Source of the DNA: Polytrichum commune
Taxonomy: Eukaryota; Streptophyta; Polytrichopsida; Polytrichales; Polytrichaceae
Length of the DNA: 64,000 nucleotides
Direction of reading: 5' to 3'
NCBI GenBank assembly: GCA_950295325.1
Contig: OX485803.1
Location: 75,655,554 to 75,719,553, forward strand
Shown: one piece after another, positions 39,650 to 51,043 of the stretch
How positions within the stretch are numbered: the first letter of the stretch is position 1
Layout: every line of letters starts with the position of its first letter
Translations under genes and position numbers: made by a program
The notes under the pieces: generated by a model
Told to the model about the DNA's origin: nothing
Seen by the model: only the letters and a program-made list of their open reading frames with translations
Databases searched by the model: none

Positions 39650-40039
39650 TCTACCCGTGCCATAAGTCGCATTCTAGAGTTTGTTTCGGACACGGACGGA
39701 AGCGACAATTATGTCCCAAATCAGGATGTCATGAGGGAGTGGTCGGCAATACCAACGAAGAGTGAAGACGGTTTTTTTGCCTTGCGGTTCACTTACGAGC
39801 TGGAAACAATGGCAGATCAACCAGAACAATGGGTGCAGACGAAGAATTGGGAGATAGAGTCCGTGGAAGCCCAAGGAGATTATGTTATTTTGGATATGAA
39901 AAACAACAAAGACCACATCAATCTCTTGTTGCACTACATGGAGCATTCCTTCTCCCACATGTACACATGCATGAATGCTAGAGCATATGCCAAGCATTTC
40001 AACCTAGAGAATCACTTCACAAAGTACGCCCTAAACTAA
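39650..40039 (+). CDS. Hypothetical open frame downstream of palindrome cluster B
   Basis: Open for 129 codons, with the only internal ATG at 39731 (102 residues). The start is acidic (VSDTDGSDNY), then Trp-containing (REWSAIPTKSEDGFFALRF) and a His/Met-rich segment near the end. I do not recognise it. It is non-repetitive and could be an exon or remnant of a transposon gene belonging to cluster B; codon use or homology is needed to decide. Confidence 0.3.
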   Translation, partial: STRAISRILEFVSDTDGSDNYVPNQDVMREWSAIPTKSEDGFFALRFTYELETMADQPEQWVQTKNWEIESVEAQGDYVILDMKNNKDHINLLLHYMEHSFSHMYTCMNARAYAKHFNLENHFTKYALN

Positions 40040-42794
40040 CACTAGACAACGAGGAAGTTAACCACCCTCGCATTGAACATCTCAAAGTACAACAATGTGG
40101 TCGCAGAGGCCAATACAATTTTTTTTTTAAACAATTAAAAAAAATCCATTTGCGTCGGGGGTAGGGGGTTCTAGAAGTGCACCTAGGCCAATGCCTTCAC
40201 TTAGCCCCGCGATAATGTATATAGGAGCATCGTGCGGCTTACGAAATTCAATAAATTGATTTGAATTATCTCCGTCCATGTGGTTGTGTCCATGTGGTTC
40301 ACATATCTAATGCTTGCTCCATATTTGTGTGTGTGTGTGTGTGTGTTTTGTTGCCCATAGTTTGCTCCCCTATGTGACACCCCTCTCCTCGACAACCCTT
40401 CCCGTCCCCTTTTGTCCCCCGGCTCTCCTTCTCGTGGCGTGACGGATTTCTATATCCCCTCCCTCTACCAGTTCTCGGCGGTGGATGTAACCTCAGCCGT
40501 GGATTACTCCCGGGACATTAACATTGACGATGGTGTTGTGAACAGCCCGCCCCCTAGAGTTGTCGCCCGTGCGCACGCCCTTTCACCCTCTCCCTTCTCC
40601 AAGGAGAAGTGAACGCTTGTTCGGTTGGGACATGTGTCACCCTCGAGGGACGACGCCGTCGCTTGTCGTGGGCCGAGCTGGCGTCTCCACATGGAAGCTC
40701 CCCAGTGCGAACCCTCCCCCGTCGACTCCATTCCTCCTCCCGCAAACTCATCCGCGATCGTCGGCCCTTCATGTCTTGCTCCCCCCCCCCCCCCCCCTTA
40801 CTCAACAATGTCACAATTCAATCGGCTTTGGATGCTCCTGTCGACGCCCCCGCCGTGCCCATTGTCCCCGGGATCGACGTCACCAAAACCAATGTCCCCT
40901 CCCCCTTTTTCACCGTTTCTTTCCTCTTGTCTCTGCGTGCCGGGAGCTTTACGAGCACCCATCCCAAACCGCCTTCATAATTTCTCCCACTCCATTCTTA
41001 TTCTTATTTTCCTATGGCATTGTTTCACAGGTGGCTCCCCGCTCGCTTGATGGCCGGCCTTCCTCAACTTCTTCATTGGATAGGCACGCCCTCAAGGCCG
41101 CATCTTCCAAGTCCAATCGTTGTTTGGCCCTCCGGAGAAGTGCAAGACGTTCCCTCTCGCAAACGCCCTCGTATTCCACTTACAATACCACCTCGTACAA
41201 TTTAGGAGCGCGTCCGGATATATAAAAGAACGACACGTATTCTGGTCCAGTCAGCAAACATGAATACAACCGCGGGCTGGAGATTTTCAAAGCCATGGAG
41301 GCTGCCAAAAACAAAGACATAGCTGCGAAAAAAAAAATGGGACATGCAAGTGGGACTAGAAACGTCTACTTGATACCTAAATGCGTGTAGGGGTAGAACA
41401 TAGTGCTTGCATTTATGTTTGATTATTGTATTCAAAACTATACATATGGGATATTTATGTTGTCAACACTGGTCCAAATTTGAAAAGCACGTCCTTAAAA
41501 AATCTCAAAATCATCAAAAAATCTCCGATTACCGAATATAGTGTTTTATAGTTAAATCCTTATTATGCGTGGTTTCAAATCGAATGCCTTTAGATTTTGG
41601 TAGATAATCTAAGCTTGTTGATTCAAATCCTTATGTGAACGTGCGATGTACTTTGGTATCCAATTAAGGTATCCAAGCCTCATAATGTAAATGCCTAAAG
41701 TAATTCCGGTCTCAATTTAACTCAAGTTCTAGACATCCAACCTTTGGATTACAAATCTATGAGTTTATTTGTTTGAGTCAAGAATCTTCTTGGTTTAATT
41801 GATCCGGGTGATTATTCTTCATGGAATTCCTTCTAATCGATCTAGTTGAACAACTCCTTGTGGCATTTCTTTGAATTGATCCGGTTGGATGAATTTTCCT
41901 ACTTATGTTTCAAGTACCTTCCCGGAATAATTTCCTCTCTCAAAGTACACAATGGAGGTAACAATTCAAACTCTCTTCTTGCTTTATCTCTCAAGTTGTC
42001 TCAAGTTTTCAATCTTTCTTCGATCCTAATTTGTCTCTAGTCCCAGAGTGCCTTCAAGTCTAAACATGCCTTATGATTCAAAGTATCTCAATTTCCAAAG
42101 TGCCTCACAAATTGCCTCGAGTCTCTAATTGTTTCCGTTTTAAAGAGATCTCATTTTGACACTTCATGTAAAATGATTCAGGACCGAATGAAGAGCAACA
42201 CAACCTCTAAGTTCCCCCCCTCCCTCTATATATAATATGAAAATCCTAAAATTAACACAATTCTTCCTCGATCCTTTTTAAGCATCAACGCATCTCCAAG
42301 TATGGGGTCTTGATTTCATCCTTGAAGACTGGGCACTCCATAATTTCTTAAGACCGGGGTCTTCGTGAGATTTTGGAGTCAGTGGTCTTGCCTTAATATC
42401 CTTTGTTGGTTCCCAAGCGTTGTCCATTTGTTCCTGAGTTTATCGGAGCCTCTCGAGCGTTCCCTTGGCCTGCTCCAAGTTCCCCCAACGTTCCCAAGCT
42501 TTCCTCCGAGTTCCCCAACGTTCCTCTTGGGGGAACTTCGTCTCTTCCATCACTCTCTCCAAGGTAACATGAGAGTACTGATAAACATATTGTAAACGAT
42601 ATAACCCGGTACCAGTAGAATGGGAGTAAGAAACAAATGAGTAGTTGGATGGGATAAAACCTTGGTAGGTGAAAGACAAGGTATTACCGAAAGAGGTAAT
42701 TGATGGTTTGGTAAGAACGATTGGTTCTACTAGGGGTAGAATAAACTATTCTTTAACAATGAAAGCAAATTTCATATGTAATAAAGGTCTAAAA
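40040..42794. other. Intergenic DNA with simple repeats
   Basis: (GT)10 at 40327-40346, a 17-base C run at 40781-40797, and a CpG-rich stretch 40371-41225 with overlapping frames on both strands, none convincing. 42460-42540 repeats 'aacgttcc'. Confidence 0.5.
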
Positions 42795-43535
42795 ATTTCA
42801 TGCTTCATATGATTTTGTATATGTAGTGTAGGCATTTATCACATTAGATTGAAGAACTTAGTATAAATACATGAGTTCATTTTCTAGCCTGCCATCAATA
42901 CGCATACTTTGTACTCCTCTATAGATTTCTCGTATGTATGGGGTCTAATTTCATAGTGACCCACGTATGTCATTTAGGTTTTCAATGAAGAGTCCACCCC
43001 CTCCCTTGTAGGGTGGACTCTTCATACCATGTACGAACTAACGCGAGTGTAAGAAGGGATATTATTTGAAGCATTACTGTAAAGGAGAGGTATTGTTTTC
43101 TCTCTAGTTTGCACATTCAAAAAAGGCTATTAGGAAATTTGAAGCAAAGGTAGTAGTACAAAAAGGCCCCCTCAAGTTTAGAGAAAATTCGATAATAAAT
43201 TTGCTAGTTTCCTCACCTTAGCTCCAATGACGTATGCTTTAGGGTCATATTATTAAGAGTTACATCCTATGGTGATGAAAATGTTTGATGTCTTTCCTAT
43301 TGGAAATTGAAATGGATATATATGTAGTACAGGCATATTCATTTCATGGTTTGTATATTATACATGTCGTGGAGGTATTTACCACATTAAAATTGGAAAG
43401 CTCAATATAAATACATGAGTCCATTTTCTAGGCTATTGTTGGTTACGTATACACTTGCTTTTCTTTATAAATTTCTTGTATATAGGGGTTTTATCCCGTA
43501 GTCACACACGTCATTTAGATTTCCAATACAGTGGT
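42795..43535. repeat. Two direct copies of a dispersed repeat
   Basis: About 42795-43000 and 43350-43535, period about 540 bp, share 'tataaatacatgag', 'ccattttctag' and 'gtcatttag'. A third, inverted copy is at 36245-36465. The first copy ends in a perfect 13-bp-arm hairpin at 42987-43023 (GAAGAGTCCACCC, 11-base loop). Confidence 0.6.
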
Positions 43536-44611
43536 TTGAGAGGTACCTAATGTATTGAACCTACACACAATATTCAGAACATGATGAGGGAGGGCATGAA
43601 TTTATGGGTTCTCTAGACTCTAGTGATCAATTACTTTGAACCATGTGTGGCATGCTTGAGGGTGTAAGTCCTGCATGACCATTTGTGTAAGGATTATTTG
43701 CTATATTTGGATGGAGCCATCGGAGGACTTGATGTTGGTGGGGCTAACCTTTAATGCATATCAAGTGCTTAGATTACAAAATCTGTTTGAATGTTGATGG
43801 ATTGTGCTAGTGTGTGGTTTTGTAGGCCGTTCCATACTACATGTACAATGGGTAGGTTGAAAGATTGGGGGTTAATTCCCCAGTGAAACAAATGTTTAAT
43901 ACACCTTTTTATTTACTTTGGGTTGTTGTAGCCATATTTCAACAATCTAGAAAGTGGGGGCCACATGTTAGCTCCATGTTGACAAAACATAGCCACATGC
44001 ACTTGCCCCAAAAAAAAGTTTGTATAGCCACATACTTAAAAATTGAACCTTTTTGGTCCTCTTATCATATTTTCCATGTACTACTAGTCATCCCACACGG
44101 CCAGTTGGGGCTCCTTCAAACCCACTCAAAGAACCTTAGAACCTACTAGCCAATGGATGGGCCAAGAGCCAATGAATAGACCCATTTCTTCGTCTATTTT
44201 TAGTTTAGTATTATTAATTACTATTATTAAAATAAAATAAAAAACCATTAGCTAAGAGCATGGGATTTTTTTCATTTTTCTTTGGGAGTGCCGTATGCGA
44301 TCTGCTCAAGAGAAAAGTCAAATCATCCATTGTATTGGATGAAGGATGAAATGCATTTGTTCATCCAATTTAGGTACTTTCATGCAATAGAGAGCAATTC
44401 CTTTCCAAAATGGAGAAGATTATAAGAATATCATTTGTCCAAAAAGAGGGAACATATACTTTATAGTCAAATATTACCTCCCCATAAAAATGTGTTAGCT
44501 TTTTGAGCGATAAATAGCTAAAGAAACAAATTCACTGTTTGGGAGAGAGAGAAGTCAACGCTAAGTACTTCCACTCTGGAGTGGCCCATACGTATAACTT
44601 CAATTGCAAAA
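43536..44611. other. Intergenic DNA, nothing recognised
   Basis: AT-rich with short frames; no repeat or domain seen. Confidence 0.5.
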
Positions 44612-45754
44612 TTAAAAACCGGCGGACATTAAGTTTCCCCATACGAACTATGGGGGGTGTCAGATCCGGGCGGGGGCAGCCTCAAGGAAAATTTCTGAAC
44701 CCGACCGAAAACTGCTGCCCGCCCCGCCCAACTTCGAAAAAAATATTGCCCTTGCATTCTTGAAGGCCGCTTGACTACAAATCTCATATTGAGTGCACTT
44801 TGCCTTCAAGGTCTAAAATCCAATATATATGTGCACTTCCAATTAGTAAATAAGCAATTCATTGGGATTTCATTCTGGAAATGAAACCATCAGTGAAGCA
44901 CGTAATTAACTTGGAGGTCAAATAAAATTACAAAATCTTCATTAACATTGAGGTTATAATTTTTATGACTTACCATTTGAAATTGTCTTTGTCATTCTAA
45001 AATGACACTTAAATTTAATGTGCTGATTTAGTATGTATATTTTATAATATTTTAGTAATTCCGTCGACTTTCACAAGTATTTATACACAATTAATTTAAT
45101 TCATTCATTCATTTAATTACTGGGATTAATTATATTTAACTCCAGTAATTAAATTTTATAATTAATTAGTCTTACTTAATTTGGTAAGCATATTTTTTCT
45201 GATTTATTTGGGTTTAATTAGGATTAATCTAAATTAATTAGACTTAATGACATTAAATCACACTTAATTGGCTTGAATGTGTATGAATACTTGTGAAAGT
45301 AGGCGGTGTTACTAAAATATTATAAAATATACATACTAAATCAGCACATTAAATTTAAGTGTCATTTTAGAATGACAAAGACAATTTCAAATGGTAAGTC
45401 ATAAAAATTATAACCTCAATGTTAATGAAGATTTTGTAATTTTATTTGACCTCCAAGTTAATTACGTGCTTCATTGATGGTTTCATTTCCGTAATGAAAT
45501 CCCAATGAATTGCTTATTTACTAATTGGAAGTGCACATATATATTGGATTTTAGACCTTGAAGACGAAGTGCACTCAATATGGGATTTGTAGTCAAGCGG
45601 CCTTCAAGAATGCAAGGGCAATATTTTTTTCGAAGTTGGGCGGGGCGGGCAGCAGTTTTCGGTCGGGTTCAGAAATTTTCCTGGAGGCTGCCCCGCCCGG
45701 ATCTGACACCCCCCATAGTTCGTATGGGGAAACTTAATGTCCGCCTTTAAAACC
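44612..45754. mobile_element. MULE-like foldback element with about 470-bp inverted repeats
   Basis: Body 44621-45745 (1125 bp). Ends begin GGCGGACATTAAGTTTCCCC in both orientations; arms 44621-45090 and 45276-45745 are highly similar, so the element is fairly young. It is flanked by 9-bp near-duplicates TTAAAAACC (44612-44620) and TTTAAAACC (45746-45754), 8 of 9 matching. Long TIRs plus a 9-bp duplication point to Mutator-like elements. The centre is AT-rich, with no transposase. Confidence 0.82.
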
Positions 45755-46448
45755 TGGTAGACTGGAATCTGGAAGACTTTCCCAAGCCAACTAGCTTGTG
45801 GGGTCACATCAATAGGTGTGCACCTCACAAGAACTTGGGCTCACAAATCATGGCAACTCCGATGCAACATCCTGGCAAGTGGTTTGAATGAGTCAATTTG
45901 CAGTATTGACATTCTGGGACATTCTAGGAACTAGGAAGTTGCGATCTATTGAACAATGTACACAATTTGTGTATCTTGCAAGGTGCAAGAAACCTGTAAG
46001 ATTGTATTGAAAGTGGTCCACTGTTGAAAGTGCAAAGCACAGGAATGTTCTTAGCTCCTCCGAACAGTCAATAATTTACGTGGTACTGTTAGCACAGTGC
46101 ACTCCATCCTATGACTTTTGACTCCTCTTGAGTCCTATGTCCAGAGTCTTACCACAGTGTGAGTTTGTTCCGTGTTCCCTTTAGTTCAAACTTTCATGCT
46201 TATCAGCGACAAAACTAGCCCCCTTTCTACAACTCAACATCCATCGAGCCCCAGACGACTTTCATGGTTCAATTTCTCCAAGAGCATCCTATCTGCATCA
46301 GTATCTGATTTCTCTTACCATTACATCATTTCATCCTCTGCATCAGCTAGATCCGCAGGCGGCAGGAGAGAGAGTGAGGTCATCGAATATTATATATGAG
46401 GCGTGGCAGATCATCAAACACAATCATGTCAACGCCATATTCAAGTAG
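45755..46448. other. Intergenic DNA, nothing recognised
   Basis: Short frames on the plus strand without recognisable domains. Confidence 0.45.
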
Positions 46449-46695
46449 CTGCTCGCAATCGACGACGATGACGATCCGGTCGTTCTTGCTTCTTCTGAAT
46501 CTCCTCGGAATCTTTTCGGTCCAGATTCCACAGCCAGCCTGCGCTTCAGGAACTACCTGGTCACCAGCACATCGTTTACTCTCAAATCCGCCCGAGCTAA
46601 GGTTGCCCACTCCGCCAACTCCACCGGCGACGCGGTTCAAGAAGATGCAATTACCCTCGGTACTTACTTCAGCTCAATCCTTCCCTTTCAGCCGT
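46449..46695 (+). other. Open frame, possible exon
   Basis: 81 codons open from just after a TAG to TGA at 46693-46695. An acidic start (DDDDD) is followed by varied sequence (FGPDSTASLRFRNYLV, SARAKVAHSAN). It starts after an AG and has more protein-like composition than the overlapping frames, but I do not recognise it. It may be a gene remnant. Confidence 0.25.
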
Positions 46696-46869
46696 GAATA
46701 GAGTAGTGAAAGTGCAATTTTAAAGAAACAATTTCAAACCATTGGTGTGTCGCGCACTTTCAAAACACCTGATCTACAGGGTTCTAAGCATGTGAGGGTC
46801 TCGAATTCGGCATGTCTTTGTCGGCATGGAGAATGTAAGGTAGACGTGTGCTATTTGGATACTTTTCTC

Positions 46870-47175
46870 TCCGCACACACTTATCCTAGGATACGAAACA
46901 CGCAATTAGAGAAAGATGATTAGCAAATTCAAATCGTGCTCATAGCCATTTGCCTCAAAAAACTAGGTCTCCCCGGTTGACTATCGACTATTGAGCCTCG
47001 AAGAATGGTTAGTTTATATTGAGCACATAGTCCAATCTCTTTTGAACACATGTCTTTTTTTGCGTCCATTCTTAAATCCACACCGAACCACATACCACTC
47101 AAATGAAAGTGTTCAAATCATTGTTGTGTTGGAATTAAGCACGTCTACCTTATGCTCCAAGTCTACAAGGGCTTC
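46870..47175. repeat. Dispersed 300-bp repeat, copy 1
   Basis: Shares 'agtccaatctctttt', 'aacacatgtctttttt', 'ataccactca' and 'gtgttggaattaagcac' with 58265-58625 and, less well, 58670-58970. Non-coding. Confidence 0.65.
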
Positions 47176-48752
47176 GAAGTTCATCACCTCTGTCCAGTAT
47201 GTACCAGTATGTAGGGGAGTTGAAGATGTTACCAGAGGTGAAAGTGGCACATTTACCAGAATGTTTTAGGTACTGGAACAAGTGGTGATGAAGTTCAGGG
47301 TCCTTCATGTGATATATAGGGAGAAGAGGGATTCATCAGCTACATGAATGAGATGATATCAAATATTAGTTTCTAATCTCATTTGTGTATTCCATCTCTT
47401 TCATTGGACCTGTCCGACATGCGTACTTCATCATGATCCATATCTTCAATTTAAACTCCAACCAGCAGTTTAGCAGCCTACGAAATTGGTTAGCCTGACA
47501 TCATCATGAAGTTTTCAATGACATCATCCTAAAAGTTCGGCATCTTTTATCCACTACAATGTAGTTAGATCACAATAAGGGTCTATGTTGAGTGTCTTGT
47601 TCTATAAATCTCAAGCATGCATCCTGCATCGTCAAAGTGAATCCTAATTAATACATAGAAAATTTGCCACCTTGGATTGTTCATTATTGTTGCCAAATTG
47701 ATGAAAGTTGATCAAACTACACAAGTATCTGTGTGAGATTAACTCTGCAAACCAAATGAAATTTTATTATTTGTATATCTACACACCTTACATAATACTA
47801 TACATTATTATTCCTACGCCCGGTGTACTTCTTGATCTAGCATCGTGCATTGCCATATTTGCAGAAGCTATCCTACCTTCCAATATACTGCACTGCTAAG
47901 ATACCTACTCTGTAGTTCTTCGTGTATATGTAGTGTCATCTAATCTACATCAACTAGAAACATCTTTATAAGAAAGTTCCATGACCATACTAACAAAATT
48001 TGTCCAGTGTGACTAGATGAACGTAATATTTCATCCATTACAAATGTTTTGAGTGGATAGAAGTCGGAAGGGATTGGACTCCAGTGTCAAAGAAGGGTCA
48101 AAGAGGTTCCTCAAGTATTTAAATTGAGGATTATCATATCTTGCAATGGTCTGATCTTTGATTGCAATGGTTTCCATCGAACTTAATAGGGCAATGGAGA
48201 GAAAAGTTTTACCACTTCCAGGAAGCTGTTACGGATTCCTCCGCCCACCACATATCCCCCAGCACGACAAAATTCTGGAGGCATTCAATAATCATGCTCA
48301 ATTGACCTTCTTTCGGTGAGGCCGCTCCGATCAATATTTTGTTTGGCATCAAAGCTCCAAATTGGGAAGCAGCAGCCCAAGCGAACAGGATCGGGAACAG
48401 ACTTCGTAAGGTGAATGCACGACAGATCATAGTCTGATTGTACATGTTTCCACATTATGTCCTCCACATCTATATTTATTTTTGTCACCCATTTTCGATG
48501 ACTCTCAAACTCCAATTACTTGAGACCCATTATTGCAAGGTGCAACTGTGCGAGTTATCCATTATTAGTTCATGTTGGGTAGTTCATATATGAGAAGGTC
48601 CATTTATAGATAGAAACCTTCACATCAGTACTCCCAATGTTTAATGTTACATTAGAGAGAGGCATTATGATATTGGAATCTCTACTGTCAACAATGTTTT
48701 CGAATGCACAGTCGTAATGATATTTAGTTGTAGTGCTCTGATCCTTTGAATT
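47176..48752. other. Intergenic DNA, nothing recognised
   Basis: AT-rich with short frames only. Confidence 0.5.
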
Positions 48753-49400
48753 GGCGGACGTTACACACCCCCACGAATTTTTCGGGGAAGGTAGATTCGG
48801 GCAGGGGCAGCCCCCCAGAAAGAAATCCAGAGTTTTTGGACCCGTCCGTCCACCTGACTTCAAAAAAATAATTGCCCTTGTATTTTTGAAGGCCACTTAT
48901 CCACAAATTCCATATTGAGTGCACTTCACTTTCAAGGTCCAAAATCCAATGTATATGTTCACTTTCATTGAGTAAATAAGAAATTAATTGGGATTTCATT
49001 TTCAAAATGAAATTGTCAATAAAACATGTAGTTAACTTGGAAGTCAAAAATAGTACAAATCCCTCATTAGCACTAAGGTTATGATTTTTGTGACTTACCA
49101 TTGAGAGGTCTTTGTTATTCTGAAATGGAACTAAAATTACCATTTTATTTTTAGTATGTTAAATATTCTAGTTTAGTTAATATCTTCTACTTTCACAAAG
49201 TATTCATACACATCCAAGCTAATTAAGTGTGATTGAATGTAATTAAGTCTAATTAATCCTAATTAAGCCCCATTAAATCAAGAATTATACTTACCAAATT
49301 AATCAAGCCTAATTAATTATAAAATATACTTATTGGAATTAAGTCCAATTTTGTGGAATTAATCATGATTTTGTGGAATTAATTCTGGTAAGTATAAATT
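48753..49400. repeat. Diverged truncated copy of the MULE-like foldback element
   Basis: Starts GGCGGACGTTACACACCCCC and follows the left arm and part of the centre of 44621-45745 at visibly lower identity (roughly three quarters). The opposite arm is missing; the right boundary is approximate. Confidence 0.7.
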
Positions 49401-51043
49401 TTTTTACAAAAAATTTCATGTTCGGTAAGTTTTTAATGCATGTTTGGAGTCTGCGTGGAGCTTTGAACGAAGAACATTCTATATCAGTTTATTAGGGGCC
49501 AAACTCATTTTGACACCTCTTGGAATGTCAAATTGAGTTTGACCCCCATTGAACCGATGTAGAAAGTTCCTTGTTCAAACCTCAACACCAAGCATGCACC
49601 GAAAACTTACCAAATATAAATAGTTGTATGCAAAACAACCAACTTCCAACTAAACCTCACGTTGAGTTAGAGGATAACTCTATTTTTTTGTCATTTTAAA
49701 CCACAATGGTATGTACGATTGAAGACAATTTGGTTATCAAGATAGATTTCAATTAATGTGAAAAATCTCGTGTGTCATGTAGCACCATATTGTCATTGGT
49801 GTGCATCAAACTAAATCACTTGGCATAGGATGTTTGTGTCTCCATAATTAGATGTATCATGTAGTTAACCAATATAAATATCTTGTCTATTGTATGTCAT
49901 GTGGTACCACCTTTGTCAATGGCATGCATCATACAATGCCACTTGTCATAATTGTGCCCTCTTTAAGATATGAATCATTCGAAGCCATACGACACATGAT
50001 TCATGCCACTCGTGAATTTGTTGATACGACTCAATTCATGGTCCACTCCGATTCCAAGGCCTCTGATATTTGATGTGGTCCACTCTATGCACCACTCCAA
50101 AGTCTGGCACACTATTTGACATAAAGAGTGTGGCATGTTTACTATGTACATAGTTTGTTTGCTGAATTGGTTCTTGAATCAATCAAGATATGTCATGTTG
50201 GGGGGTTACAGGCTATGTAATGCTATGTAAACTCAACATTGCTGGGAGATGGAAACCTTGTCACTTGCAAGGCAAAAGTTATCTTCAACCACTCACAATT
50301 GGCAGGAGTTGATCCCATTAATACATCCAGAGACAAAATTCTACACTCCTTTATTAGTTTACAGAAGAAAAGTAGGAAAGTCACTACAGGAATTTGTAGG
50401 AAGTGCATCACAGCAAGATAGTCACTTAACAAGGCCAAACTTCACATCATGGCAATGGAGTCTGTAATTCTTCTTAATTCAATGTCAACAAGCCAAAAAG
50501 GACCTCTCATATAATGGATTTGAGTCCCAAATTGCTGAGCAGAATGGTCTATATTAGTAGTGAAGGTTGTAGTGTAGTAGTGTACCTAAATCCAGTTCAT
50601 GCTCCATATGATATTAAAAACTAGTCATTGGTAAGATCCCTTCTGTTCCATAAAATCTACATCAACCTGTCCAAGACTTGCTCAACTAAATTCAATACAA
50701 TATCTAGATACTTAGACCATGCATTTCCAACTCTACAACTCTCCGCTTTACATTTATATTGGTGTGGAAGTCTAATGTTATGCAAGAAGTTTTTCAATAA
50801 CATGGAAAACTAAGCATCAAGTGTGGATTCTTGTCTACTTGATTGCTGTGGGGCAGGCATTTGAACAGTTTGCAAGAATGTTTAAGTTCCCAGTTTCAAG
50901 TTTTTAAGTTAATGCCAGCCTAAATACGATAGTATGGATCAGATTCAGGGACCATCCTTTATCATACAAGATATTACTCAAGTTCTCATCAATGCGATGA
51001 GGTGAACTCCAACCAATTGAACACCATCATGAGTTTCCAGCTA
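49401..51043. other. Intergenic DNA downstream of the hydrolase gene
   Basis: No gene recognised. The hydrolase polyadenylation region should lie just left of 51044, but I cannot place a signal. Confidence 0.5.

Noticed and set aside
40371-41225. GC-rich ORF of 221 codons and overlapping frames
   Set aside because: Low-complexity Pro/Ser/Arg composition in all frames and a 17-base C run inside; no domain or splice logic.
49461-49490. CTTTGAAC as the right target duplication of the 48753 MULE-like copy
   Set aside because: Only a partial match, and the GTCCGCC right terminus is missing, so the copy is treated as truncated.
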